DNA from: Ustilaginoidea virens
Taxonomy: Eukaryota; Ascomycota; Sordariomycetes; Hypocreales; Clavicipitaceae
DNA: 64,000 bases
Direction: 5' to 3'
Assembly: GCF_000687475.1 (NCBI RefSeq)
Contig: NC_057319.1
Coordinates: forward strand, 558,001-622,000
The notes beneath the pieces were generated by a model. That model did not search any database. It was not told the origin of the DNA and saw only the letters and a program-made list of their open reading frames with translations. The position numbers were made by a program, and so were the translations under genes. Shown here one piece after another: positions 11,550-22,741 of this stretch. How positions within the stretch are numbered: position 1 is the stretch's first letter; the number at the start of each line of letters is the position of its first letter.

Positions 11550-12140
11550 GAAAACAGCGCCACGTCAACCGTTTCCAAGGCTCTTGGCAATGCGTCTTTG
11601 AGCGTTAAAGCGGGCCAAATTGTCGCCGTAGTTGGACGAACTGGCAGGTGAGTTTGAAGAGCCTTCAGGGAGTGGTAAAATAGCTTGGGAGGAAGGGTGC
11701 GGTGGTGACCAATACTCTGGTGTTTAGGGGAAAGAGCTTGCTCTCTGCTTTTAACCCTTTTGAATTTCTTGGATTATACCGGCACCATCAGGATTGATGG
11801 AGTAGACCTGTGCGATATCCCGCGACAGGAGCTCAGGTCCCTCATAACAACTATTCCCCAAGACCTCATTGAACTTCCTGGCACAGTCCGTCACAATTTC
11901 CGACCGGCCGCCAGGTCAAGACCAAGCGACCCAGCCGACAATGCAGCCCTGCAGGAAGCGCTGGAGAAGGTAGGGACTGTGGGATTGTATTGAAGCACAT
12001 GGCGGTGTCGACGCACCTCTGGCCACCATGGGGTTTTCCCAAGGTCAGCAGCAGCTCCTTGCCTCGAGCCGTGACGCTCGAAAAGCGAGTGAAGAGATGG
12101 AATTTTCTAGAGGCGTATCGAGGTAGGCAAGTGGTGTCGA
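11550..12140 (+). pseudogene. Decayed ABC-C (multidrug resistance type) nucleotide-binding domain
   Basis: Pieces of one NBD occur in order but in different frames. First comes a strand ending GQIVAVVGRTG, then a GT-AG intron (about 11648-11727) splitting the Walker A, which resumes GKSLLSAF. A frameshift near 11755 is followed by LDYTGTIRIDGVDLCDIPRQ and the Q-loop TIPQDLIELPGTV. Another shift near 11975 is followed by the signature region APLATMGFSQGQQQLL and a stop. No Walker B or H-loop and no transmembrane part is found in place. Known family: fungal ABC-C exporters, second NBD. The intron suggests it came from a real gene rather than a processed copy. It is not functional as it stands. 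Confidence 0.8.
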
Positions 12141-12674
12141 CCCAGAAACAAAGAGTTGTTGAGACCTGACAAGTCACTTCAGGCTTGCACGTTGTCCTCT
12201 AAACGATCCAAATGTCAATGGCATCATTGTCAGGCACCTATTCGTCCTGAGCATCCGCGGCGGGGGGACACCCTCGACGGCAAAGGCAAGTGAAGTGAGA
12301 GCGGCGAGGAAAGTGGGAAGACGGGTCTTTGTATCTTTAGACGACAGCTTCGTTTCTCGGGTCATGCAACGTGCTGCGTACATGGCTTTCTTACGGCAGT
12401 TTTTTTTTTACGGCAGTCTTTTTCTTTTTTTACAGATGGAATCCAGGCGGGGGTTTGGATACCCTCGAGATGGGACACGCACAATGCACGGTAGTAAATG
12501 AAAGGAGATCACGGGCAGGAGATCTGGGTGTCGCAGCTCCGTGGCGCGTCAGTCACTGCACGTATGGCGCCGTTTTGTAATTTCTCTTTAGTGGAAATTC
12601 CCCCCTTTTATTTCATTTTTTTTTGTTTTGCCACTATCTGCATTCAAGCCTATATACGCCCGCCAGACGCTACG
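12141..12674. other. Intergenic region
   Basis: About 530 bp between the ABC relic and the 3' end of the sedolisin gene. It has T-rich tracts at 12400-12430 and 12600-12630. No gene recognised. Confidence 0.5.
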
Positions 12675-14030
12675 TTACAAGGCAAGGAAGTATGACAGCA
12701 TGGCTTGGTATTTGGGGGTCCCCAGTCCCGTGACGGGGTCCCAACCCTTGACGGCCGAAAAGCCCGAGTTGCCACAGGCGCTCGGGTATCTGGAGCCGAA
12801 AGCTCCTCCGAGGCTCTGGTCGCCGACGGTGACGTCGTTGAACAGGTTCAGCTTTTGGTCGCTGGCGGCGTACAGGGCCGGGTTGGCGAAGCCAATGGGG
12901 CCCTTGCCAACGTTCAAGCGCTCCTCGTTGATGCGGTTGAAGATGGCGGCCACGATGGGGGCGGACATGGAGGTGCCGCCGATGAGGCCGACCTTGCCGC
13001 CGAGGACGACGACGCCGTTGTCGCCCGCGGCGGAGATGTCGGGGTAGGCGCGGCCGTTGCGGTTGTAGACGCCCTTGTTCTCGGGGATGACGCCGCCGGT
13101 GGTGATGTAGGCCAGGTAGTTGGGGTTGTGCCTCAGGAGGTAGTTGCCCACGGCGTTGGACTGCCACGAGGGCTTGTCAAAGACGTTGCTGAAGCCGCCG
13201 CCGGAGGAGAAGCGGGTGGTGGCGACCTCGGGGTCGCCGACCTTGGCGCCGGGCGGGAGCATGGTGGAGCCGACAGAGGTGACGTAGGGACATCCCGAGG
13301 CGTCGTCGGGGACGAAGATGTCGTGGTGAGGGCCCAGGCAGTACCCGCTGGGGTTGGCGACGCCGTCGTCGCCGCTGGCGAAGACGACCGAGATGCCCTG
13401 CAGGCCGAGCTTCATGAACTCGTTGCATTGGCGCTGCCCTGTGGTCAGCACGGCTGTTGCCAGGAGAAGAAGAAGATGATGATGATGGTGGTGGCGATGA
13501 ATCAATGCGGAATGTGACCAACCTGGAGGACAGCAGCGGACGAGAGGTACTCGGGCCCGCCGTAGGAGACGGAAATGACGCTGGTGGGCGCAAAGGTGCC
13601 GCACATCTCGTTGGGGTCCAGGTCCGGGTTGTTCTGGCAAAAGTCGTCGTCGATGGCGCCCAGCAGAGCGAGGAAGATGTCGTTGTCGCTGCGCACCTGG
13701 AAGAGCGTGGTGGTCTGGGGGTAGATGATGGGGATGGCCATCTGGAAATCCAGGTCCGACTCCCCGCCCGCTTGGTCCTGGCTGGTGGGCGCGACGGCGC
13801 CGTTGATGAGGTCCAGCTGGGGCCCCGTGCCCTTGGGGATGTTGGGGGCGAAGAGTCTGTAAAAGGCGTCGAGGTCTTCCTGCGAGTAGATGTCTTCCAG
13901 GGACTCGAAGATGCCCATGGGGTTGGTGTTGTTGGAGAGGGTGCCGTCTGGGATGTTGTACATGGCCTTGATGCACTGGGGTGTGACGTATTGGGCGCAG
14001 TTGGCCGTGCCATCTACGAGTTGCCACGGT

Positions 14031-14071
<41 letters not shown>

Positions 14072-14801
14072 GAAGCAGCAGCAGACTTACTAATCCCCGA
14101 CTGCAGCTTGCGGATCTGGTCCTGCGAGAGCGGTCGCAGGGGCTCCTTGACCGCCGCGACGGACGCCTTCTTGGCCCGCTTGGGGTGCTTGATGAAGGTG
14201 GTGCCGGGCAGGATGAAGTCGACAAAGGGGGCCACGTCGGCGGGCAGCTTGTACTGCTCGGTGCCGACGTGCTCGTCCCTGGAGCGCAGGTTCTCGTACA
14301 CGTGGTAGTCGGCCTTGACGAGCTGCTGCAGCTTGTCGACGGTGGTGGCGAAGCTCAGCCAGGCCTTGCTCTTGGAAAGGTAGATCTTGTTGGCGGGCAC
14401 GCCAGCCTTGACCAGCCAGCCCTTGACCGCGTCAATGGTCTTTTGCGCCGGGGCGAACAGCGCGGCCACCTCGTCGGCCTTGTAGTGCTTGCCGTACTTG
14501 GGCGAGCCCGGCTGCGAGCTGCAACACACGATTTGGTTTTAGTTTGACCTGTAATTTGCACCCCCCCATGGGGAGAGGGGGGGGGGGGTTGTGCTTACAC
14601 GTCGAGAATCAGGTCCATCCCCTTGTCCAGGTTGGTCTGCTTGAGGGCGATCCTGACGGGGACGACGGTGGCGCCATCGACGGGCTCGCGCTTCTCCCAC
14701 GCCGGAGCGGTGTGCAGGCCGCGCTTCTCGTGGACGACGTGCGACGAGGACGGCAGCGCGAGGCCGCTGGCCGCGAGGGCGAGCAAGACAAACTTCTTCA
14801 T
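12675..14801 (-). CDS. Secreted S53 sedolisin / tripeptidyl-peptidase-type serine protease
   Basis: Extracellular acid peptidase with pro-kumamolisin activation domain and S53 catalytic domain, 626 residues. Exons: 14801-14599, 14518-14091, 14013-13523 and 13433-12675; all junctions keep frame. The N-terminus KKFVLLALAASGLALP is a signal peptide. The propeptide includes SQPGSPKYGKHYKADEVAALF. Catalytic residues visible: the Glu and Asp four residues apart in ESDLDFQMA, the oxyanion Asp in FASGDDGVA and the nucleophile in GGTSMSAPIVAA. The C-terminal DVTVGD and GWDPVTGLGTP segments fit the calcium site. Intron 2 consists largely of a CTG repeat (CAG on the plus strand). Nutritional or host-associated proteolysis is likely by family. 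The neighbour upstream is on the same strand but far away. Confidence 0.93.
14033..14083. repeat. CAG/CTG trinucleotide repeat inside the sedolisin intron 2
   Basis: About 16 near-perfect CAG units (CTG on the coding strand) lie between donor and acceptor of a 77-nt intron (14014-14090). Because the repeat is intronic its length need not be a multiple of three. Confidence 0.9.
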
Positions 14802-16193
14802 GCTGGCAAGGGAGAGAGGGCGAGGGCGAGGGCGAGGGCGAGGGCGACAATGTCAGGAGCGTGTCCTGTCCTTGAGCAGCGCGGGCCTCCTGGACAGGCC
14901 GACCCTGCCCGAGCTTTATATACACACACACGTCTTGGAAAGACGAGAGGAGGGGGGGGGGGGGAGGCCGGGACCTCTTCTGGCGACTAGAGGGGGAATT
15001 ATGCCGTAATTCCAGCTCGCGTTGCGGCGTACACGCGCAGCTGCCCGATTTGGTCTCCAGCGCCGCGCGCCCGCCATGCCAGGGCAGGCGTTCAAAGGTG
15101 CTCCCCGGCCGTCTCGGGCTGGAGGGGGGAGGGGGGGGGCTGCGCCAAAAGCAACTGCCGCATTGGGCACGCGGGCGGGGGACGGAGCCCCCGGGGGCGA
15201 TCGACGCGCAGGGTCCGGGTGGCGCCGGCGAGGTTCGCCCCGCTGGGGGCCGGCCGAATGAGGAAGGTTCTTCCTCGGGCCGGAGGGCTCGCACGTACTT
15301 CTGGCAGCTTGTCAGGCCGGCTAGACGGCAACAAACGTGCCGTCTTGGCGCCAACGCCTGCTGCTGTTGCCGCTTGTCCTTGCAAGGGTCTGGTGCCAAG
15401 GGCAGGTTAGCGGGCGGGGAAGGGAGGGGTTCCGGGTTCCGTGGTCCGTGGTCCGTGGTCCGGTACCCGTCGGGACCTGGCTACTTGGCCTGCAGGCCAC
15501 CGATGGGTTGAGCCGCAGGTACAAGTGACCCCAGTCGTCCAAAGGCGTGGGTGGGGACTTGTAAGCTCGCAACTTGCAGCTCGTAGCTTTGCAGCCCGCC
15601 GGAACTCTTGTCGTATGCATGAAATGCATCAACAGAGGAGCAACAGCAGGTTCGTCCGTTGTTCCAGACCGGCTCGTGGGCTCCTTCGTCGTTTTCCCCC
15701 GCCCAGATCGGCATGGTAGGGCTCCTTTGCGGCGCGCGGCGCCTTTGCTCGTCAACGCCACGGTAAGCGGGCCCGTCGTCTTTTCACCTCGCCCAGGACC
15801 TCGACCAGGACCTCGACCAGGACCGGGCGGGTTGCCCTCAGCCGAGGCAGCAGTTCTCTCCAAAACACGCGGGCCAATCCTGTCAATCTTTTGGGGGCCG
15901 TGGGTCAGTTTGTTCTCACCGCCTTTGGCCCCGACTAGCTCTGGCAACCAGGACCCAGATTCCTCGTCGACACCGAGACCTTTCCTTTGGGCAAGTCGGC
16001 TCCACGAAGGCCGGGGTGGCGAGTCCGGCTCGCCAGACGTAGCACTGAGCTGACATGACCGCCGTCACGGGTGGTTGCGAGCAACACTGGTTGTGGCCCT
16101 GCCATGTCACGCTTCCATTCCATCGGATCTGTCCGTATCACCCTACGGAGATTGCCCCAAACGTGCTTCCATCCTCATACATGACGACGGAGC
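14802..16193. other. Sedolisin promoter and intergenic region
   Basis: GC-rich with G runs (14951-14963, 15125-15140), a GGGCGA/GGGCGAGG repeat near 14816-14845 and TATATA near 14925 at a plausible distance upstream of the sedolisin ATG. A GGTCCGT repeat lies at 15440-15462, and a CAGGACCTCGAC duplication at 15790-15825. The long ORFs here are chance GC frames. Confidence 0.5.
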
Positions 16194-19100
16194 TCAATCA
16201 CTTCGACCCTTGGCTCGGCTCGGCTCGTTTTTCCAGTCCTCGCTTTGCCCCACCGGCCTTCCGCCGGACAACAGCTGCGACAGCACAAAGTGATTCACAT
16301 CCTCGTCTGACCAGTAACTCATGTGCGAGGCTATCGTGTTGATGGGGTTGAAATCCAGAGCGCCCCTGTGAAACATCTTGGTTAGCCCCCTCCCCCCCGC
16401 ACCTGTTTCCCACTTTTGCCCCCCCTCAGAGACCACAAGGACCGCGAGCACTTACTCTTGAATGCTGTAATCCACTCGGCCGTTCCGGTTCAGCGCTCTT
16501 ACCTTGCCCTCCTCCATTCGCATCTTGCGGGCCCTGCGGGACTCGTCGTTGAAGCGCAGCATCTTGTCGGCACGCTCTGCCGAACTGTCCCTGCCCCTGC
16601 CCCGTTTTTGAAAACTTGAATACAGAGTCTCCAGCTCATCGTCAATAAGCGTCACCGGGTTTACGTCATCGCTCGCGCGGCGTCCTCTTGCCGCGTCGCC
16701 TGCAATCCGTCTCTTTCTTTCATCCAACTGCTGCTCGTCGTCCACCTGTTCGCTGCGGACAGAGGCTTCGGCCCCGGTTGCCGTCTTCTTGTCCCCTGAT
16801 GAAGCTTGTGCCGCGTGGCTTTCCGCCGTAAGCCGAGAAACCTCCTCGTTGCTGATGCCAAGGCTCCGGTTGAGGATGTTGCTGGCGATCCCGGCGCTGG
16901 CCCTCGACCAGAAATCGCTGACGCTCTGGCCAACCTTTGCGCTTATCCCCGTCAGGCCCTGCGGCGCCACATTGCCAAACAGTCCCTTCTTGGTATACGG
17001 CAATGTTTGTGGCTTCAACGAGGCCATGGCTGGAGATATGAGCGGCTCCATCCTGTAGCTGATGGGATCCGATGGGTGAAAGATGTTGAACAGCTGGCCC
17101 ACCTTGGGAGACGAAACAGAAAAGGACGATCCGTTGATGGAAGACATTCCATCCAGGCCTGTGCCTTCCGTTGCTGCCGAGAACATGTCGTCCGCATCTT
17201 CAAGCTGTAGAGGGCTTTCCGACGGCAAGCCATGAAGCGGATGGCGGGCAGCAATTGTCCTACAACAACACAAACATCAGTGTCAGCCTAAAAAAAAAAA
17301 AAAAAAAAAAAAAGTCCAACTGTGCCGTCGCCTTGTCCGAACAAATGCCAACGTACCGGCCCTTCAACATCTGGAATAAACCAACAGGGGATCCCAAGCA
17401 GAAAAAATCCTGCGTGTCAAAGTCAAACTCTAGTTCCTCGTCCTTGGGTTTGACTTCCGGCCGGCTGTGGGATGACGGCCAGATTCGCAACGGATGCCTG
17501 GTATCGTCAAGGGGTCTGCTCTCCCGTTGCCTGCAGAGAACATCAAAGTATATCGCCGACCCCAGGGAGTGACCCATCAAGTGGATCTTTCCCTTGAATT
17601 CCGGGTTCCTCTCCCGAAAGAGCTTGAGAATACGATTGGTTTCCGCCACGACAACTCGGGATATCTCTTCCCGGTAAGCGCTCTGGTATAGCAGCACGTC
17701 CAGTGCAAGGTCTGAGATCAGCGACCTCACAAACGCGACGCCTTCTACTGTAATATCCTCGAGCGATGGATCTGTGAGAGGGCAAGGTTTTTAGCGTCCA
17801 TGTTCTTGGTTGTGATGCAGCAATCTTGCTGAGCCTTACACTGATCTACCTCGTCCGTGGCATTGTCGCCTAAATCCTGCTCGCCTTTCCTTTGCCGCCG
17901 CCTCGGGAACTCGATCAAATGCCGCCAGCATACGGGTAGGACTTGCACCCTGCAGTTGCCGAGACTCGCACCAAGCTCGGAATTCAAAGCCTTCAAATCA
18001 GCAGAGTTGCTGTACACTGATTTGATCGTTTTGCGCAGCGTGTTGACGTCGTGGACAAAGTTGACGCTGTCCATTCTGCATTAAGCCGGGGTTAGCAGGT
18101 GCCCTTCCCGGAGAGCCTTTCTGTCATGCACAAACCGTAGTCCAAGACGCTGCCCGATCCCGTGAGTGACGAGAACCAAATGCTCGATTCCACGACCCTG
18201 ATAATCCCCTTCCCTGGCGTTGTAGTCGTCGCGGATCTCTTGCTCCTCGCGTTTTCTGATTTCCTCCTCGGTCTGCTCAGCACTCCGCCTCCCGCCCTCC
18301 ATGAGCGACGATAGCTGCCGCTGCAACTTGACCTCGCCTTGTTCAACCTCCTTTTTGATCACTTGTTCATGGCCCGAGTCATTTGCAGAAGCACGAGTGG
18401 TGGGCGAGCCCGATCTTCTTTCCAGCATGTTTTGTTGTCGCTCATCCAAGCCCGATGCGCCTTGGCTTTCAGAGGCTGGCTTTGCATCGTCCTTTTCTTT
18501 GGTCTTCTTCGATTCGGAATACCCCCTGATCAACTTGACACCGCTCATGTAGCCACCGCCAGCAAATCTTTCGTACACGGAAGCAGCTACCCACGATAGC
18601 ATGCCGTCTGTGGTCATCCAGGCCGTCTTTTCATCACCATAAGTGGCCAAATTGTTCATGTAGGCACCAACCAATCTGTGCGTCGGTAACTGTGGGATGG
18701 GAGGGGCTTCGGTCGCGCTGCTCGTCGGTTTTGACTCGTCTGCGCCGCTCATCCTCCTCGTGTCCGTTGCTTCGGGCGGAACGACTGTAGATTCTTCGGG
18801 CGTATCCTTGGATTCAAATCTGCTTCGTGCATGCCCTGTCTCGACAGTCAGTGATTTTTTTGTCGCGTGAGAGCCGTAATGTCAAGTGCATTACTAACCT
18901 GCGAGCCACGGCTTTGTTTTTAGATATCCCTGCCCTCAATGTTACTATACACTAGTGTAAAGAATTGATTTCTGCGCGGTTACCTACCTCCTCGAGTTGA
19001 GCTGCGAGATTCTCCTCGCACGGTCTTAGTCCCGAGCCTTCTTGGAAGAACCAAGTGCCTCTTCGCACTGGCATGGTTACAAGATGTCAGTGGACTATGA

Positions 19101-19802
19101 TCACCCATACGTCGGTGCAAGCCTGGGCTAACCTTCGTAAATTGGCCCCAGCCAATACACTGGCGCCAGCTCTCGCTCTTCGATATCAACATCGAAGAGG
19201 TAATCTTCGTTTACTGCCACCCGCCCATGCCCTTTTGAGCTGCCTAGCGAAGTCGACTTTTCTGGCTTTGGTCTTTTTGTTGGTCGGTCGGCCGAGGCAA
19301 GAGAGCCATGACCGTCCTCAGCGGCCTCCAGCAGCTTTTGATATCGAGCCTCCACTCTCCTCGAGTCCGATTCTGAAAAGGCAGAAAACTTTTTCGGTTG
19401 GGCAGGTGGCTTGGCTTCCTGGTTTCCTTTTGGGGGGCCCTTCGACAAGTTGGGTTTCCTTTTGGGAACCTATGTACTACAAGTCAGCTTTTACAAGTCA
19501 CGCAATAGGTCTGCCTTGAAGGATCCGGGACACACATCGACGGCATGAAACCATTGCACCTTCAATGGCGGGCAGTCCCCGGGGTATGTCCGGAAGCTCT
19601 GGCCATAAAGTGCTGTCGGGGTGCGGTCTCCGGGGGTTGCGCCCTGCTCGGTCGTCGCAGCCCTTTCCGCTTGTTTCCTGCTGTCGGGTGATGGTGTTTG
19701 CGTTGGCGTCGCGATGCGACTACTCGACCAGGGGTTGATGGAATCGACGGCTGAGCTTAGGTATGATTTCTCGGGTTTTTGGTCACCCGTTCCCAAAGGC
19801 AT
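16194..19802 (-). CDS. DDHD-domain phospholipase (PA-PLA1-like)
   Basis: Predicted intracellular phospholipase A1 or lipase acting on phosphatidic acid or related lipids (YOR022C-like family). Reading on the minus strand: a Ser/Thr/Pro-rich start, DCPPLKVQWFHAVDV-PKRKPN across an intron, a long linker, LAPVYWLGPIYEG, VRRGTWFFQEGSGLRPCEEN, GYLKTKPWLAG, HLVLVTHGIGQRLG, and the lipase motif LMGHSLGSAIYFD with the likely nucleophile Ser. The DDHD part follows (FFCLGSPVGLFQ, NIFHPSDPISYRMEPL), then LIDDELETLYSSF, GRVDYSIQE and the terminal exon INTIASHMSYWSDEDV. There are at least eight introns, one with a 23-base A run at 17290. The start at 19802 is the first ATG before the conserved N-terminus. 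Confidence 0.88.
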
Positions 19803-20771
19803 CCTGGACAGTCTATCGCCAAACGACAGCCACGCGACGGCTTGCGCAGTTTTCGGTCTGGCCAGGGGGAAGCTGGGAGCTGGTCGGCAGTGGTGTTTGG
19901 CGTGCAAGACGCACCTAGCTCCAGAACGTGGCGCCAACGTGGTGAAGGTGGCCGCCCGCAGCTCAACGGCGCGTTTTGTGCGTAATGATTCCTGTCGTCA
20001 TTCAGTGCACAATGGCAACCAAAGGATAGCCTCAATCTAGAACGAGTCCAGGCGGAGCATACACAAGACGTCCAGCGATGCTGGGGGGCAAAGCTATTCT
20101 AAGAGCTTGCAGCGCGTACCTCAGTGTAGAATGAATTAGTTGAGAATTTGCAGCGAAAAGAAACTTGCTAGGCGCATGCGAGAAAATGGCAGGTCTTGAC
20201 AGAGACTTGGCAGGGACTTGGAGGTTGTTGGACATGGGATGCAGCACGCACTCGGATTCGCATCGCAGAGCATGTTTGAGCTATGTACCTGGTTTTCTAC
20301 TGGTCACACGCAAACGCGCACGCACACGTGGCAACCGTTGTACGTACGTCACCATTTATCCCGCCACCCCCGGCACAACACAACAACCAGGCGTTGCAGG
20401 TTCTTAGCGACTACGGAGTACTCCCGTACAGAAACATGGGTTTGGTGCTCGACAGGTAAGTTGGGCTACCCTGCAGTATCCCCAGTCTTTCAAAACACGG
20501 CTTGTGTTGTGTGAAATTCTGAGCCCGATCGAAACGTGCCTCTCGTTGCCCAGTGGCCCAAGAATTACAGACTGGACAAAAGAGATTTTTGTTCACCACG
20601 CTTTACGGTTTCCGCCAGTGTCCCTGCCATCCATGCCAGGCCAGCCGGTACATGCATAAAAGGACCGAGTTTTGCGGCAGGGCGGGTTCTTTCGGATGAT
20701 GGCACCGCACCGCGTTTTTTCTTTTGAGTTGCCAACTGACTGCCCCTGGAGTCTGGAGCCCGGAATTGTCA

Positions 20772-20810
<39 letters not shown>

Positions 20811-20820
20811 AGCCTCCAAA
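19803..20820. other. Intergenic region
   Basis: Upstream of the DDHD gene and downstream of the RING/ankyrin-like gene, about 1 kb. It contains a GA dinucleotide repeat at its right end (20771-20811). No gene recognised. Confidence 0.5.
20771..20811. repeat. GA dinucleotide microsatellite
   Basis: About 20 AG units with one T interruption, immediately beyond the stop codon of the gene at 20821-21735. Confidence 0.9.
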
Positions 20821-21735
20821 TCAAGGAGTCAACGCCCCCCCTTCAAGGAGGACCGACAAAACCCCTGGATCCTGCTTGGCTATCGTCTCCGCGGTACGGC
20901 CGTGGCAGTCTCTTAAACCCCGAATGTCTTCGTTGGCCTGAACGCTCAAGCGGCCTAGCCCGAATTCTTCCGCCGCGTGCCGAACCAGGTCTGGAAAAGA
21001 CTCTGTGGCCAAGGTCGAAGACAACCACAAAAGGGTCCAGACAATCTCCTCTTGCTGCTTCTCGACAGATAAATGAAGGCCGCTCTTCATATTGGCCAAG
21101 GGATCCTGGTAACGAACGATGCTGCCGACATCGGCCCCTTGCTCGCTTTCGTCCCGTAATAGGTCAATCATGCCTGCAATATCACCTTCTGAACACATGA
21201 CGTGGAATGCTCTCGCAGGGCGAGCTTCAGGATGGGCTTGAAGGTAGGCTTCCTCGGTGAGTGAATCCATAAGGTTGATGTCCCTCTGAATACCACCCTC
21301 ATTGCTATACTGGGCAAGAATAACGGCGCTGTCCGAGCTCTCGCGCGGCTGGTTGGCGGCGGATGCTCCTGCTTTGTTTGTGGCGAGGTAGCTTTCGCAG
21401 CAGGGGCACTTGAGGGTCGAAGCAACCGAGGATGCTTCTTCCATCAGACATTCCCTAAATCGGCATTGTCAGTGGCGAGTCGGGCAAAGTTTGGCGCAAT
21501 CTCTTATGCTTTGTCCTGGCGCCTACCAGTGGAAGTGACATTGGCAGCGTAGCTCCAGGTCGTCAGGGACCGTCTTGGCATCCTCGACGGTTTCGTCATT
21601 AGCATCGTCGTTGAGCTGAATGACGAGCGGTTCCTGGCACGCTCTACACAACGACATGAGTGACGTGGACGAGGCAGCGAATTTTGCAATCTGCCCACTG
21701 CCTGGCAAATCTACTCGTTGTAACGGCAGAAGCAA
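20821..21735 (-). CDS. RING-like zinc-binding plus ankyrin-like protein, function unknown
   Basis: Exons 21735-21527 and 21454-20821 join as CHFHW-ECLMEE, giving 280 residues. The N-terminal third has a C-x2-C (LCRAC), then C-x-C-H-x-H-W-x-C (CQCHFHWEC) and C-x2-C (CPCC). This pattern resembles a RING or B-box zinc site, with the intron cutting through it. The rest is mainly helical and ends with segments that look like ankyrin repeats (SGLHLSVEKQQEEIVWTLLW, DCHGRTAETIAKQDPGVLSV). I recall similar hypothetical proteins in Sordariomycetes but know no assigned function. An E3 ligase or adaptor is only an inference from the cysteine pattern. The start at 21735 is uncertain; the Met in SLMSLCRAC is an alternative. 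Confidence 0.7.
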
Positions 21736-22741
21736 GCCTCGGGTAGTGATGATTTCGAAATCAAGTACGAGTGCTTCGTGCTTAGTACCTAGAGAGGCAT
21801 GCGGCTGATCTTGATCGGTTGGTGTCTGGTGGCTGGCTTTGCTCGACGTGTTGCGCCGCTAGAAGAAGTTTCTATTCGAGCCTCAAACTTAGGTACATTA
21901 ACTGCCCGGCCTTTTGGTTTTGTGAAATTGATCAAACACGTAGGAGCCAGGCGGGTACCTGGTACACGGTACACACGAGTCCCCAGAGGTCTGGTACTCC
22001 CTCCATACGATCGATCGGCTCCGCAGCTGCACTCACTGTTTTTGGGCCTGAGATGTTGGCGACATGAGCACAGCTTCTGTAGGGTTTGAGGAGGCAGTAT
22101 TCAGATTTACACAGCATCCATCGCAGAGTCTTTGCATGCATTCGACATCCATCTAGGCCTCAGTCTTGGCATTGGAATCCGCAGCTTCCCGGGCGTGCCG
22201 GTCAAAACTTCGAAGGTTGCCTATGTACCAAGATTGCCTACCAAGATTGCCTAGCCTAGCAAGCCAGACCAATTCCAGACGACAACGTAAGCTGCCAGAC
22301 GCCATGACGAGGCGCTACAAGTACAAGGTAGGTTAGGTCTGGTACCTCCTAGAAAGCTGCTGGGCGTGAAGGTACCTGGAGGTGGGGTCACCTGCACGGC
22401 CTGGGTGCTCCAAGTTCTTCAGCTCTTCGTACCCCGCTGGCGGCCAGTCATCAGTGCCAGCCGCAGCTTCCTTGTCATGGTCATCCCCGCCAAGGCTGTG
22501 TGTTGTGCTGTGCTGTGCTGTGCTGTGCCTCTTTGTTCTCGCCATATTGCAGAGAACAGACAGACCAACACTCAAAGAAGAGGGAGGAAAACGAAGAAAA
22601 ATCCAGCCGGCACCCAAAACCTCCACAAAACATAGGATTCTTCTCTCTTCTCTCATCCTTCGTCCACGTTTTCTCGGTCCGCGCACGCGTGTTCAGTGGG
22701 TTGGTCCATCGCGACCCTCTCGAGTCCCAACAACCCCCACC
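21736..22741. other. Divergent intergenic region
   Basis: Shared promoter space between the RING/ankyrin-like gene and fimbrin, about 1 kb. It contains several TACC/CCTAGG-type words (22220-22390) and a TGTGC pentamer repeat at 22500-22530. The CCACC just before ATG 22742 is a good start context. Confidence 0.5.
22500..22530. repeat. TGTGC pentanucleotide repeat
   Basis: Five to six copies of TGTGC in the fimbrin promoter region. Confidence 0.8.

Noticed and set aside
12705..14308. Long plus-strand ORFs of 270 and 283 residues over the sedolisin gene
   Set aside because: Antisense frames of a GC-rich coding region; they read through sedolisin introns and have no recognisable content.
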